Positions 25,601 through 36,440 of a stretch of DNA of 64,000 nt are shown here, one piece after another. The notes beneath the pieces are model-generated. The model made no database searches. It was given only the letters and a program-made list of their open reading frames with translations, and was not told where the DNA came from. The first letter of the stretch is position 1. Each line of letters starts with the position of its first letter. A program made the position numbers and the translations under genes. Source of the DNA: Miscanthus floridulus (taxonomy: Eukaryota > Streptophyta > Magnoliopsida > Poales > Poaceae); assembly GCF_019320115.1 (NCBI RefSeq), contig NC_089594.1, positions 20,010,262 to 20,074,261 on the forward strand, given 5' to 3'.

Positions 25601-26217
25601 GGCATCTTAAGTGCTCGAAAGAGTTTCTGTGACTCATACATGCTCTTCGGCAGAATGTGGCCCTCCGGAAGCAAGGTGCCAATCACGGCCAACATCTTAT
25701 CGAAGCCAGGTCGACTTAAGTTTAACTCGGACTTCAACCCCATTAAGCGTCCAATGGCATCCAGTTGAGACACCGTTGACCGATCGTGAAGGGGTTTCTG
25801 TGCCGAGTCCATCATATCATAGAACGCCTGTGCAACTGCTTCCATCTCCTCCTTCTCACGTCCCTCATCGAACTGTCCTTGGTGAAAGTCATCTAACATG
25901 TCTGCTACCCCGACATCAGCATCAAAAGCCTCCACCCGTGGTCTCACCACCTCCTCTCTCATACGATGGGCTTCACCATGGTGGACCCACCGGGTGTAGT
26001 TCGGCGTAAATCCATTCTTCACAAGATGTTTACCCATTTCCACCTTGTTTACCCTTCTCCTGTTTCCACATTTGCTGCAGGGACACAAAACTAGGCAATG
26101 TCCTTTAGCAGCATTGCCAAATGCACTGTTCAAGAAAGCATCGATCTTGTTCATCCATTCCGTGGTGTAATCACTCTGACTTCTCCAGCCCGTGTACATC
26201 CACTGACGGTCATCCAT
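22689..26217 (-). pseudogene. CACTA 1 TNP2-type transposase with nonsense codons
   Basis: This is the catalytic transposase of the element. The start at 26217 reads MDDRQWMYTGWRSQSDYTTE, the typical transposase-associated N-terminal domain with CPCSKCGN. A zinc-binding CPKGCLLFRKEHEHAKFCPKCK segment (given in part) and the TNP2 core follow: ALATDGFNPYGMM, FMEPVFDELVRAWDEGVWTY and LPHNIDVMHTKKNVAEALW. Then come the DUF4218-like region (FPPACFLSMQHLIVHLPYEA) and the DUF4216-like region (GYDVNGYRFHTASYE, DYYGRIEEIYEL, FKCHWF). An intron is at about 23681-23605. The frame is continuous except for TAA at 23797-23799 and TAA at 23339-23341, each in well-conserved context. The C-terminus is acidic and ends NHEDYF. 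About 1,100 codons, normal for the family. Confidence 0.9.
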
Positions 26218-26310
26218 CCTCTAACATATGTATCGACGAGTAATGTAACCATTAATTGCATGTACATGGTGTTCCTACTGTATAATAGGTGAGGATAGGT
26301 CCTAATCCCA

Positions 26311-26512
26311 CCCGCAGATGTGTAGATGAGGTTAGTTTCCATGCTCTACTCCTATCCAAGACAGAATTTCAGCAGCACCTCCCCGCTGTTCTCCAGATAC
26401 ACGTCCTGCCAAAGAAGAGTGTGTATCCGGAGAACAACAGGGAGGTGATGCCGAAACTCTGTCTCGGACTAGAGCAGAACATGGAAACTAACCCATCTAC
26501 GCATCCGCGGGC
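26311..26512. repeat. Long hairpin in the leader of the CACTA 1 transposase
   Basis: Arms at 26311-26402 and 26421-26512 (92 bp each, 18-bp loop) are inverted copies with mismatches that are mostly transitions. The inner ends read CTCCAGATACAC and GTGTATCCGGAG. It lies about 100 bp upstream of the transposase start codon on the - strand. The same structure occurs in CACTA 2 at 39723-39923. Confidence 0.9.
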
Positions 26513-26954
26513 TGTCCAAAAAGCGTGGACAATCCGAAATAGATACGGTCATAGATATGCAAAGATCTGCATACCTCCAACCGTATCTCTTTCGAACGGG
26601 AGACGCCTAACTGGGTTACGCGATCTACGACAATGATATGAAAAGAGGGGTTATACCTAGGGTGGCGACGGAGTCAGGCTAGCGGGGCCGTGGCGGGTCG
26701 GTGCAGTGGCGAGACGACGCGGTGCAGGCAGACCGACACGGTGGCGAGAACTCCGACTCAACTCTGACGGGCTCTTCTCTACAAAAATGGAACAAAATAC
26801 TGTTATTTACAAAAAAATTCGGCAGAACCTCCCCTGCACGGTGAGGTTTCCAAAACCTGCAAAAAACAACGGCACGATGGCCGACAAGCACATATGGCTC
26901 AACAGAAGCCATGTAGTTTGGATATCAATCCATGCAGAAGAATATATCCAAGTA

Positions 26955-27175
26955 GTACCACTACTTGTACTACTACTTTCACTATTGCTACTACTACTAC
27001 CATTGGTTCTTCTACTACTACCACTATTGCTACAACTAATATCATTAGTTGTACTACTACTACCACTACTTCTACTACTACTACCACTAATTCTACTACT
27101 AATACTACCACTAGTTGTAGTAATACTACCACTAGTACAACTAATACTACTACAACTACCACTACCTCGACAATA
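26955..27175. repeat. Imperfect trinucleotide repeat (TAC/ACT)n
   Basis: About 220 bp made of imperfect TAC, ACT and CTA triplets. It lies in the transposase leader region of CACTA 1. CACTA 2 has a similar tract at the matching place (40327-40690), and CACTA 4 has one at 59090-59410. Confidence 0.9.
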
Positions 27176-27814
27176 ATAAGTGAGAAGGCATACCTGACGG
27201 GCGACGGGGTAGGGGTGGGCGGTGTCGGGATCGGGCGGAGTCGGGGACGGGGTCGAGCACGGAAGGCGTCGGGGCGGGTGGTCCACGGGACGCGGCCGGG
27301 GGCAGGGCAAGGCCGAAAAAAAGGCGCGGCCGGGGCGCAGGGCCGGCCGGGGTCAGGGCGGCGCGGCCGGGGGAAGGGCCAGCCGGGGGCACGGCGCAGC
27401 CTGGCGCGCGGGCAGCGAGCGGCGCGGCTGGGGGAAGGGCCGGCCGGGGGCACGGCGCGGCCGGCGGCAGGGCGCAAAGGCAGCGGGCGGCGCTGGCCGG
27501 GGGCAGGGCCGGCCGAGGGCACGGCGCGGGCGGCGGGAGGGGGCAGCGAGGGCAAGGAGGCGGCGGCGGGAGGTGGTGGGGCGGCCGAGGCGGAGCGGGC
27601 ACGCAGCGCGAGCGGGGAAGAGAGGGCGGGAGAGCGGGTGGGGGGCGGGGGAGGGGAGCGAGGGAGCAGGGCGAGGGGGGGGAAAGGGGAGGGGAGGAGA
27701 CGGGGCGCGAGAAGGGAGGTGGCGGAGCGGCGAGCGGGGCGGCAGGCGTGGGCGGGCAGGGCGCGGGATGGCTGTGCTAGTGACTGCCCCGGCCGGTCAA
27801 AAACCGCTCCGCGG
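27176..27814. other. GC-rich promoter or leader region of CACTA 1
   Basis: Very GC-rich sequence dominated by GGGGCA, GCGGCCGG and similar repeats. Long open frames here on both strands are composition artefacts. Its position between the right subterminal repeats and the transposase suggests the element's promoter and first leader exon. CACTA 2 has a matching block at 40691-41280. Confidence 0.6.
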
Positions 27815-29488
27815 CTTTGCCGAGTGCCGGATCAGGGAGGCACTCGGCAAAGATTTGTTTTTTTTTGTTTTTAAATTCTTTGCCGAGTGCCTCAGATCTG
27901 GCACTCGGCAAAGATTTATTTTTTTTTTTTTTAAAATTCTTTGCCGAGCGTCTCAGATCTGGCGCTCGGCAAAGAAAATTTTTTTATTTTTAAAATACTT
28001 TGCCGAGTGCCCCCCGTACGGCACTCGGCAAAGATTTAATTTTTTTTATTATTTCTTTGCCGAGTGCTCCTGTGTATGCGCTCGGCAAAGAGGAAATTTA
28101 AAAAAAAATTAAAACATTCTTTGCCGAGTGCCTGATGGCTGGCACTCGGCAAAGACACCCTTTGCCGAGTGCCATGCCCCGGCACTCGGCAAAGTTTTTT
28201 TGTTTTTTTGTTTTTGGCCTCTAATTTTTTTGTGCAGCCTTTTTAAAGCACCAGGAACTCCTAGTTACAATTTGGGGATTTTTTGTGGCTTTTTGTTATA
28301 TTTAGTTACTTTATTTCGTTTACTTGAATTTTTCCGGAAATTAGAAATTTGAACTGCACGTGGTACGAATAATGGAGTTTAATGATTCGAAAATTGATAG
28401 TCATGTTAGTGAGTGTTATGAGAGGCCGTATCCAGGAACGGACCCGAAATTTCGGACATCTCGTTCACGAAACATGTCCGCGAAATTGCGTGTGAAGTGT
28501 TTATAAATTCTATAAAAAGCAAACGAAGTCCGAAAATCATGAAACTTGTTGAGATGTCGTGATATCATATGTGGAGGCTATGATAAAAATTTCGGAAGAT
28601 TTCATGCACGTTGTCACGTACGATGCTTACAAACCAGGACATCTTATATCACATGTGGAGATGTCCTGGTTTGTAAGCATCGTACGTGACAACGTGCACG
28701 AAATCTTCCGAAATTTTTATCATAGCCTCCACATATGATATCACGACATCTTAACAAGTTTCATGATTTTCGGACTTCGTTTGCTTTTTATAGAATTTAT
28801 AAACACTTCACACGCAATTTCGCGGACATGTTTCGTGAACGAGATGTCCGAAATTTCGGGTCCGTTCCTGGATACGGCCTCTCATAACACTCACTAACAT
28901 GACTATCAATTTTTGAATCATTAAACTCCATTATTCGTACCACGTGCAGTTCAAATTTCTAATTTCCGGAAAAATTCAAGTAAACGAAATAAAGTAGCTA
29001 AATATAACAAAAAGCCACAAAAAATCCCCAAATTGTAACTAGGAGTTCCTGGTGCTTTAAAAAGGCTGCACAAAAAAATTGGAGGCCAAAAACAAAAAAA
29101 ACAAAAAAACTTTGCCGAGTGCCGGGGCATGGCACTCGGCAAAGGGTGTCTTTGCCGAGTGCCAGCCATCAGGCACTCGGCAAAGAATGTTTTAATTTTT
29201 TTTTAAAATTTCCTCTTTGTCGAGTGCATACACAGGAGCACTCGGCAAAGAAATAATAATAAAAAAATTAAATCTTTGCCGAGTGCCGTACGGGGGGCAC
29301 TCGGCAAAGTATTTTAAAAATAAAAAAATTTTCTTTGCCGAGCGCCAGATCTGAGACGCTCGGCAAAGAATTTAAAAAAAAAAAAATAAATCTTTGCCGA
29401 GTGCCAGATCTAAGGCACTCGGCAAAGGATTTAAAAACAAAAAAAAACAAATCTTTGCCGAGTGCCTAACCGCAGGCGCTCGGCAAAG
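27815..29488. repeat. 1.67-kb palindrome in CACTA 1
   Basis: The left arm (27815-28644) and right arm (28659-29488) are near-perfect inverted copies around a 14-bp centre. Each arm holds an array of TTTGCCGAGTGC repeats plus about 440 bp of AT-rich non-repeat sequence. The centre arms read AAACCAGGACATCT and AGATGTCCTGGTTT. CACTA 2 has a related AT-rich segment only once (41650-42300), so the inverted duplication is specific to CACTA 1. Confidence 0.95.
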
Positions 29489-29745
29489 AAGGCCGTGGCA
29501 GGGCGCCGTTTCACGGGCAGCCTATGCCGAGTGTAGAGATTTTGCCGAGAGTCTGGCACTCGGCAAAGAAGTCCTTTGCCGAGTGCCTGTGTTTGCCGAG
29601 TGCCCGGCACTCGGCAAAGAAATCTTTGCCGAGTGCAATTCTTTGCCGAGTGCAGCACTCGGCAAAGAAGATCTTTGCCGAGTGTCCGATTTTTGACACT
29701 CGGCAAAGAAATTTACACTCGGCAAAGTCTCGGTTTCCAGTAGTG
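29489..29745. repeat. Right terminal repeats of CACTA 1
   Basis: The terminal 257 bp carry closely packed TTTGCCGAGTGC and GCACTCGGCAAAG copies and end in TTTCCAGTAGTG. They lie outside the palindrome. Confidence 0.9.
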
Positions 29746-29748
29746 ACG

Positions 29749-30389
29749 TCATGTATTAACCATGTACAATTTGTGATACTAGAAGGATACCTCACGTGTT
29801 CTTGAGCGGCTTTCTTAAAAATAAAAATATTGCATGTATGAGTTAAATCTACAAATTGGACAAGGAAATGAAAGAACTCAATAACAAAAACTAACAGATC
29901 ATATTATAAGATGAAGGAACGGTAAAACAAATACCAATATATGGATGCCTTCTATATTTCTTATATATTGAAACTAAGTTGCGCTTAATTAGTGGAGATG
30001 GCGTGGATAGTTTGTATTAAGAGGTTGAAAGTTAGTGGATCATATGACCATTAGTAGAAGATGACATGAATAGTTAGTGATAGATGCTGTGGACGGCTTA
30101 CCTGACGATAGAACTTGTAATAATCCGAGACGATGTGTCTGCCATGCAAACTCCCTCTCTCGGCACATCTTTTTTCACCGGTTTTTCACCCATGACATGT
30201 TGTACCTGCCCGAAGTCAACTCAAATATCCCCGCTGCGCAGCGGGGCCTCCGTCGAGGAAGCGGGTGCGATCCTGGAGCGGAGCAACTCAGCCAGCCATC
30301 TCCCCTGCTCATCAACGCTAGTGCAGACCGTGTGAAAGCCCAATGTTTCGTTTTAGATAATTGAACCAAGTGGACTAACCTTCTACTCT
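29749..30389. other. Unclassified spacer
   Basis: AT-rich sequence with a more GC-rich stretch at 30130-30330. Short open frames occur in that stretch on both strands, but none is recognisable. It may be a fragment of an old retroelement. Nothing else seen. Confidence 0.4.
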
Positions 30390-31500
30390 AAATGTTATGT
30401 ATGAGATAGGTTGGTTTACATCCAAGGTGGAGCTAAGATAGCACTCAAAGTGATGGAGACGACCACACGATGATGATCAAGTGCTCCAAATTGAGAAAAG
30501 AAGAAAGAGAAAAATAAAACCCTAAAGGCTCAAGGAAAATGTATAAATATGGATTTTGTTTTGCCGTCAAGACGCAATAGAGTGTGTGATCGAATTTAGC
30601 ATAGACGTCCATACTATTAAGAGGGGAACTCTAATTGGACAATTCGGTCATCTAGTGCCACTAGATGTTCGAATACTTTTGCATATGCATATAGGCCTAG
30701 TGTACAACTGAGAGCAAGAGAAAACCTTTATGAAAAACACTTTGAAAATGCTAACTTGGATATAAAATGTTTCTAAAAAATATTTGAGAGTTAGCACGAT
30801 TGCGAGGACGTGGGCAAGTGCTCTTAGTGCTGCTGGATCGCAGGCACCGGACTAGTCTGGTGGCACATCGGACAGGGTCCCTAAGGGGCTGAACACTCGC
30901 ACAAACACAGCCAAGCACTTTGTCGTCCGGTGTACATCGGATAGGTGTTGTCCGCTGCACCGGACACGTCCGGTGTGACACCGGACCAACGCACCATCCT
31001 ATTCGAGCATAGATTGAGGTTGCAAAGTTGCAACCACGAAAATATAGCACACCAGACATGTCCGGTGGGTCTGTCCATTGTGCTGGATAGGTGTAACGGT
31101 CGATTTTTCGAACATTGGACTAGCCGTTGAGTGTGCACCGGACAAGCACTATTGGTTGTCCGGTGCCCCTATTACCTGTCCGGTGTCGCAAATTTAGCTC
31201 CAAAGGGGTAACGGCTCTATTCTTTGGTGGGGGCTATAAATAGCCCTTGTAGCCGGTCATGGCCACTCTCTTGGACAACAAAATATATAGCTACACCCTT
31301 TGAGAGCAAAGACACTCACTCCACTCACTTGCATACATTACACATTTGTGTGAGATTAGAGAGCCTCTAGTGCGTTTGCATCATGTTCTTGCATCTTGTA
31401 GCACTAGTTGAGAGAGTTGGGTTGATGGTGCTCTTGTTACTCTTGGTGATTATCGCCACCTAGCCGTCCCGGTGATTGGAGGATCGTTAAGTAGAAATTA
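30390..31500 (+). mobile_element. Decayed LTR (copia-like), apparently solo
   Basis: The stretch has the look of long grass copia LTRs. It has a leading GTGATGGAGACGACCACA / GATCAAGTGCTCC block, repeated CACCGGACACGTCCGGTG motifs around 30840-31190, and a core promoter GGCTATAAATAGCCC at about 31229-31243. Downstream are GCATCTTGTAGCACTAG and an end around 31500. I see no internal coding region, primer-binding site or second LTR. Exact ends and family are uncertain. Confidence 0.5.
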
Positions 31501-32681
31501 GAAAGTAATGATTGTTTCCGGCTCCGATTTTACTGTTCTAATCAGAGGAGGATAACAATAAAACATGTATTGTATAAGAAAGATCCCAATTTCCAACTAG
31601 AATATGTACAGTTTGGTGGAGATTGAAGTCAAGAAAGAACTTGCCTAAATGGCTGGTAGAGCCAAGAAAGCTGTAGGGATCGGATATTCATAATACACAA
31701 GGAGCACAAAAGCTGCATACTTACATGCTGGATCTGACTGACCCAAAAAAAAGTTTTTTGCAAGATTGAGAGACCTGTGTTTGCGTCGGCGGCGACAAAT
31801 GCTAGACGTGCGGTGGTGGCGCACGGGTAGATGGATGCGAATCCCCTGCGTACAGCAACTGGATTGAGTCAGACGACGACACTGAACTTTGCAATCGGGA
31901 CGAGGCAGCTTCTGTTCTCCTTCCTTAAATTGTGAGATATAGAGGGAGGAATCGATCAAATCCGAGTCCGAGTAGGATGGATCTCCACGCCTGTCAAATC
32001 GATTGGGTCACAGCAGCAGAGATTCCGGACTTACGGTACTTGCTTGGCGTAGGCTTCGCTCCTCGCGCTCACGATGGATGGGATGGCGGTTGCTGCGGCG
32101 CCGGCACTGTAGAACAGGCGAACAGCACGCTGGAGCTAGCTCCCTGACAGGAAGGGCCCCGCACCTCATCAACACGGAAAAACGCCTCCTGTTCCTGTCA
32201 CACCCAGAGAGAACCCAACTGCTACGACATTCAGACGTACTACATATCTCAAATCCAATATTACGACAGGCTACTTCTTCTAGTCAAATGCAGTATCTAG
32301 TATGAAAAACAAAAATATTGTTCTGGCCTGCATCCCAGACTGCTTTGCTGTTTACCATCTAGTACGATTTAATACTGCAACAAGTCGTTTTACTTCTTTG
32401 TGATATCAGTAGCACACACAGTAGGACACAGAGGAGACTACAGCGGTGCGTAAACTTAATTTCAATCCATAAAATCCAACAACCCACAAATTCAATCATT
32501 ATATGGTTTAAGCATGACCAGCTCAGATCATGAACCGATCGAGAGGATACAACGACGAGAGCACACGGATCAGAGAGCTTTGGGCTTTACCTGGGCGAGG
32601 ATACAAGGGCACCTACGTGGAGTCGGCACACGGGAGGAGGGGGAGGTGGGTTTTTTTTTTGTTTTGTTTTTGTTATTTTAG
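31501..32681 (-). other. Fragments resembling the F-box gene leader
   Basis: The segment at 32516-32640 (GAGAGCACACGGATCAGAGA and neighbours, with CCTGGGCG) is closely similar to the F-box gene leader at 18281-18400. The CTGACAGGAAGGGCCCCGCA block near 32142 matches 18205-18225. A separate leader-like GC-rich block lies at 31750-32130. No F-box coding exon was found here, so this is a leader-only duplicate or relic. Confidence 0.5.
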
Positions 32682-32778
32682 CCTTAAGGGCATATGCCCT
32701 CTACGCACTGCGCCGTTGAATTTGCATTGAGATGTGTGTATTAGAGGAGAGAGATTTCACACTCCTCCCGTAATCAGT

Positions 32779-32978
32779 GATCACAACGGCGGGCTCGCCG
32801 CCGTGGCCGTCAAGAGATTCGCTAAATGATTCTCTACGCAAGTGAGGAAGGAGTACAGGTTGGAGATCAAGGCGATTAGCAGGCTCCGCCACCGGACTGA
32901 AACCTCGTGCGCAGCTCGTCGGCTGGTGCCATGGCCGCGACGAGCTCCTGCTGGTCTACGAGCTGGTGCCTATGAGGT
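32779..32978 (+). pseudogene. Lectin receptor-like kinase fragment
   Basis: The sequence encodes kinase subdomains II to V: VAVKRFAK, then VRKEYRLEIKAISRLRHR, then after frameshifts GWCHGRDELLLVYELVP. This is the typical wording of plant L-type lectin receptor kinases. It has an in-frame TGA at 32827-32829 and two small insertions (5 and 2 bases, near 32895-32910) against the expected reading. Only about 65 codons are present and there is no lectin domain. It is a captured or relic exon piece, not a working kinase. Confidence 0.8.
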
Positions 32979-33089
32979 GACATTACGAGACGCAAGCAGC
33001 ATCGCCAGATCCATAACAAGAAAGCTCAAAATACAAATAGAAGAAAGTAACGTATGAATGTGTACCACCGTACACTACCGGACTCCCGA

Positions 33090-33535
33090 GCTCTCGGCAA
33101 AGACGAGTTGACGCTCGGCAAACTATTTGCCGAGAGCAACTCTCGGCAAAGAGCCGTCGGCAAAACATCTACCGGCAAAGGATTCTTTACCGAGAGCCTC
33201 TCTCGGCAAAATATTTACCGAGAGTAATGGCAAGGCTCTCGGCAAACTCTAGCTCTCGGCAAACTGGCGCGCCCTAGTAACGGCCAAACGACCGCTAACG
33301 GTGTGACAGCTTCTTTGCCGAGAGCGACCGTCGGCAAAGAACTTCTTTGCCAAGAGCGACCGTCGGCAAAGAATTGTTAAAAAAAAAGATTTGCGGCCGA
33401 GGTGGTTTTAAAAAAAAAATAGGTTTGCCGAGAGCCGATCACCAAGCTCTCAGCAAAGAGGCAGATTTGCCGAGAGCTAGGCTCTCGGCAAAGAGGCAGA
33501 TTTGCCGAGAGCCCTACTCTCGGCAAAGAGTCCAG
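33090..33535. repeat. Left subterminal repeats of CACTA 2
   Basis: Inverted and direct copies of TTTGCCGAGAGC and GCTCTCGGCAAA. Unlike in CACTA 1, some copies are degenerate (TTTACCGAGAGC, CGACCGTCGGCAAAG). An AT-rich region of ACATATATCACAAATAT-like repeats follows (33560-33740), as in CACTA 1. Confidence 0.9.
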
Positions 33536-33771
33536 AGAGCATTTTTTTTTTATTTTTGTTTATATTTCCAGCTTCAACAACACATATTTCACAAATATAA
33601 CACATCATCCACATCACATATATCACAAATATGTCATCCACATCACATGTCTCACATTATAATCCATCTAAACATCTCAAATCCAACAACACATGTCCAT
33701 CTCAAAGTGCTAAGTTCATCTCACACAAGTTCATGTCACAAAGTGTTAATACATGATGAAGAACATCATGC

Positions 33772-36314
33772 TCACCCCCAAGGCTCCCACCCTCCCGACG
33801 GCGGCTGCTGTTGCGGCGGAAGGTGTGGATACGGCTGGTACCCCGACCCTCCCAATGGCTGCTGATGCGGCGGAAGTTGTGGATACGGTTGGTGCCACGA
33901 CCCTCCCGACGGCGGCTGCTCAGGCACATCATTCGAACCCGCCGATTGATTCTGCACAAAGGAGAAGAAAAATTAGTAATTATAGTAATACTAAGGCATA
34001 TAATTGTAATCTAAGCGTAGACAAGTCAAAATTTGCAGAACTAGGTATAAAATTATAATCTAAGCCTAGACACATCAAAATTTCGGCAGCACCTCCCCTG
34101 CACGGTGGGGTTTCCAAAACCTGCAAGAAAACCAACGACACGATGGCCGCCCACCACATATCAAGGGCACGATGGCCGGCACACATATATATCAACGGCA
34201 CGAAGGCCTCCCATCACATATCAACGGCATGATGGCCGACATGCACAGTAAAGAGCTTTTGTTAGAGAAGTTGAACTCACGTATGAGTAAGGTGGGTATG
34301 GGTAAGGCGGTGGAGGAGCGAACAGCTCTAGTGGCGCTGAACGACCAATCGTGACGCCAAGACTTGCCACGTACTGAGCCAAGGCGTCAAACCTCGCCCG
34401 CTCAGCCCCCCACCTCTGTCGTTCGGCCTCCCGCTCCCTCTGTCGCTCTTCCTCCACCCTAGCCTTATGCTCCTCGAGTGCATGCACCTGGGCCTATAAT
34501 TTTTCACCGCATTGTTACAAGCAATTTCGAGGAATGTAAAACCAATGAACGACGAATAAAACAGAAATAACCTATAGTGCTGCCACACGATGCGTCGAAG
34601 TGTCCTGCCTTGGGCGTATGGGCACGCTACCGCTCGTGCTGCTTGTCCGGACCTATGAGAGAGTGGGAGTGGTGTGCGGGTCGAGCGTGCTGTTGCCGAT
34701 GAGGTACCGCCCATGCTTCTTGCCTCCTCCCACCCTCATGACGATGTCGCCGTCAATGTCCGCAGTGTGCGGATCCCAGTCTGCCCCATGGACTCCCCTT
34801 GCCGCCTCGGTGTACTGACTGATGCGCTCGGGGATGCTCTCGTTGGTGAACGACTCGGCTGGGTCATCCGGGTTCCAGTTGATGTTGTCTGTCGCCTTGC
34901 CCTTGTGGGCCAGAACCCATGACTTGAGCTCTCCGCATGGCTGGTTTTGATGTGCAGCCGACTGCGAGAAAAACAACAAGACGATTATAAATCATGTAGG
35001 AATAAACGTCTGAAAGAATAAATGAAGCTACACCAAGTCACGTACCCATCTAGCCCCGAATTCGTGGATGTTAAGGTTGCCCTGGTGATGTGATACACCT
35101 GGCATCAGCAAACGTCGTTCCCGGAGGACGGTGTGGTTATCCGCCCAATTGCCACTCACCCACCTATCGACCATCATCTGCCTGGCCCGTGTTTTATTGG
35201 CGCACCAGCCAGGAGGCACCTGCACGACATCAAGTACATTGACAGATATAAGAACAATTCAAGCCTACCCAATCTCAGAAGAAATCAATATTGATGTTGT
35301 ATATTTATCTTCAGGTACTGCTCTTTGGTCAGATGCATTAATCTTGCATCTTCTTTCTTTACCTTCCGATGCTCGTAGACGGCACAGTAATCGATGATGG
35401 CCTGGAGCCGCGCCTCGTAATGCATGTCTGAGATGCGACCTCTAAAAGATTTGGCCAACGCCTTGGCCGCCCTTGCCTCGTAGCCCTCGGCGCATTTGAA
35501 GAAGTCCTGCATATAGAAAAGATGTATCAATACACTGGTTCAAGAAACTCTAGCGAATGCAATGTATTGAGCAAAGTAGTGGGAGGAAGACTTACCCAAA
35601 ACTCGCACATAACCCGCTCCGCCACGCTTTCGTATGTGCGGCCCGTCTCGTCCTCCGCATCAGGGGCGGCGATGTAGTGCTCATACGTGTAGGCCGGCTC
35701 CAGAGCTTCGGCGTAGCGAACCAACCCTGGGAAGTGTTCCCTGCAGAGAAGACCCAGGATGCCATTGGGCAACCTTTTGTGAGCACCTGGGACCACGACC
35801 TTCCAAGACCTGCGTAAGTGATTAAGAAAAACTATTAGTTTCCATTGTGATTCTATCATATGTAGGAGCGAAAAAATGTAAAAGTTACGTACTTTTGCCC
35901 AACGGGTTGAATGACCGAGCGTAGAGCCTCAGGTATCGGCCGCTCAGGTAGGCTCGCCGAACCTCGTTGGTAGACACCCGAGGTTCCGGTGGAACTGGAA
36001 CCTCCTGCCTCGGCCTCTTGCTCGTCCACCCACTCCTCCTGCTCGTCCAGCTGCTCGGCCTCCTGCTCGGCCTGCAGCTCGTCCTCTCCCTGCTGAGCCT
36101 GCTCGTCCACCTGCTCTTCCTCCCGCTCCTCCTCGGGCTCTGGTGCTGCTGCTGCTGCAGGCTGAGGCGGTGGCGCCCTAGGCCTCCTCTCGGCCGCCCT
36201 CCTCCTCCTCCCCTAAGGTGGTGCCAACCCCCCAGCTTCACCTGAGGGCCCTGGTGCACTGCCCCCCGTGTCGTAAAGCGACCTGACCGCCCGCAAAGCT
36301 CTGCGGCCCACCAT
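33772..36314 (-). pseudogene. CACTA 2 second gene, Transposase_24 type
   Basis: It starts MVGRRALRAVRSLYD at 36314 and ends GGWEPWG* at 33772-33774, with seven exons placed as in CACTA 1. Visible blocks are an acidic Glu/Gln-rich region (EEREEEQVDEQAQQGEDE), SGVYQRGSASL, RSVIQPVGQK before the first splice, LPNGILGLLCREHFPG, MHYEARLQAIIDYC, MMVDRWVSGNWADNH, VLAHKGKATDNINW, and GKKHGRYLIGNSTLDPH. A Glu/Arg coiled-coil segment follows. The last exon encodes about 2.5 copies of an 18-residue unit (PPSGGSWHQPYPQLPPHQ, PLGGSGYQPYPHLPPQQ). An in-frame TAG in the first exon (near 36214-36216, after GLAPP) is the only obvious lesion. Confidence 0.75.
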
Positions 36315-36440
36315 CTTTGCACAATCACCTACAAGACATAAACAATAAGATCGGATTAGATGGATCATAAACAAGACATTATTATAAAGAGATGCAAAAT
36401 AAATAAAGCATAATTAAAAAATAACATAATATTACATGTA

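Larger units (their letters stand above)
19340..29745 (-). mobile_element. CACTA (En/Spm) transposon 1, full length
   Basis: The element starts CACTACTGGATTC and ends TTTCCAGTAGTG, so both ends begin CACTACTGGA. The 3-bp target duplication ACG is at 19337-19339 and 29746-29748. Length 10,406 bp. Dense TTTGCCGAGTGC / GCACTCGGCAAA repeats fill both subterminal regions, as known for CACTA elements whose second protein binds them. Both genes are on the - strand: a TNP2-type transposase (26217-22689), then a Transposase_24-type gene (22526-20354). A GC-rich promoter or leader region lies to the right (27190-27790). The transposase has stop codons, so this copy is probably not autonomous, although its ends are intact. 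Confidence 0.95.

Noticed and set aside
27222..28112. Long open frames in GC-rich DNA of CACTA 1 (and 40.7-41.3 kb in CACTA 2)
   Set aside because: Open on both strands and in several frames at once, made of simple Gly/Arg/Ala/Pro repeats, and running into subterminal repeats. This is a base-composition effect, not a gene.
30751..31138. Open frames around the CCGGTGT repeats
   Set aside because: They lie in the LTR U3-like region with repeated CACCGGACA motifs and a TATA box; no coding similarity.
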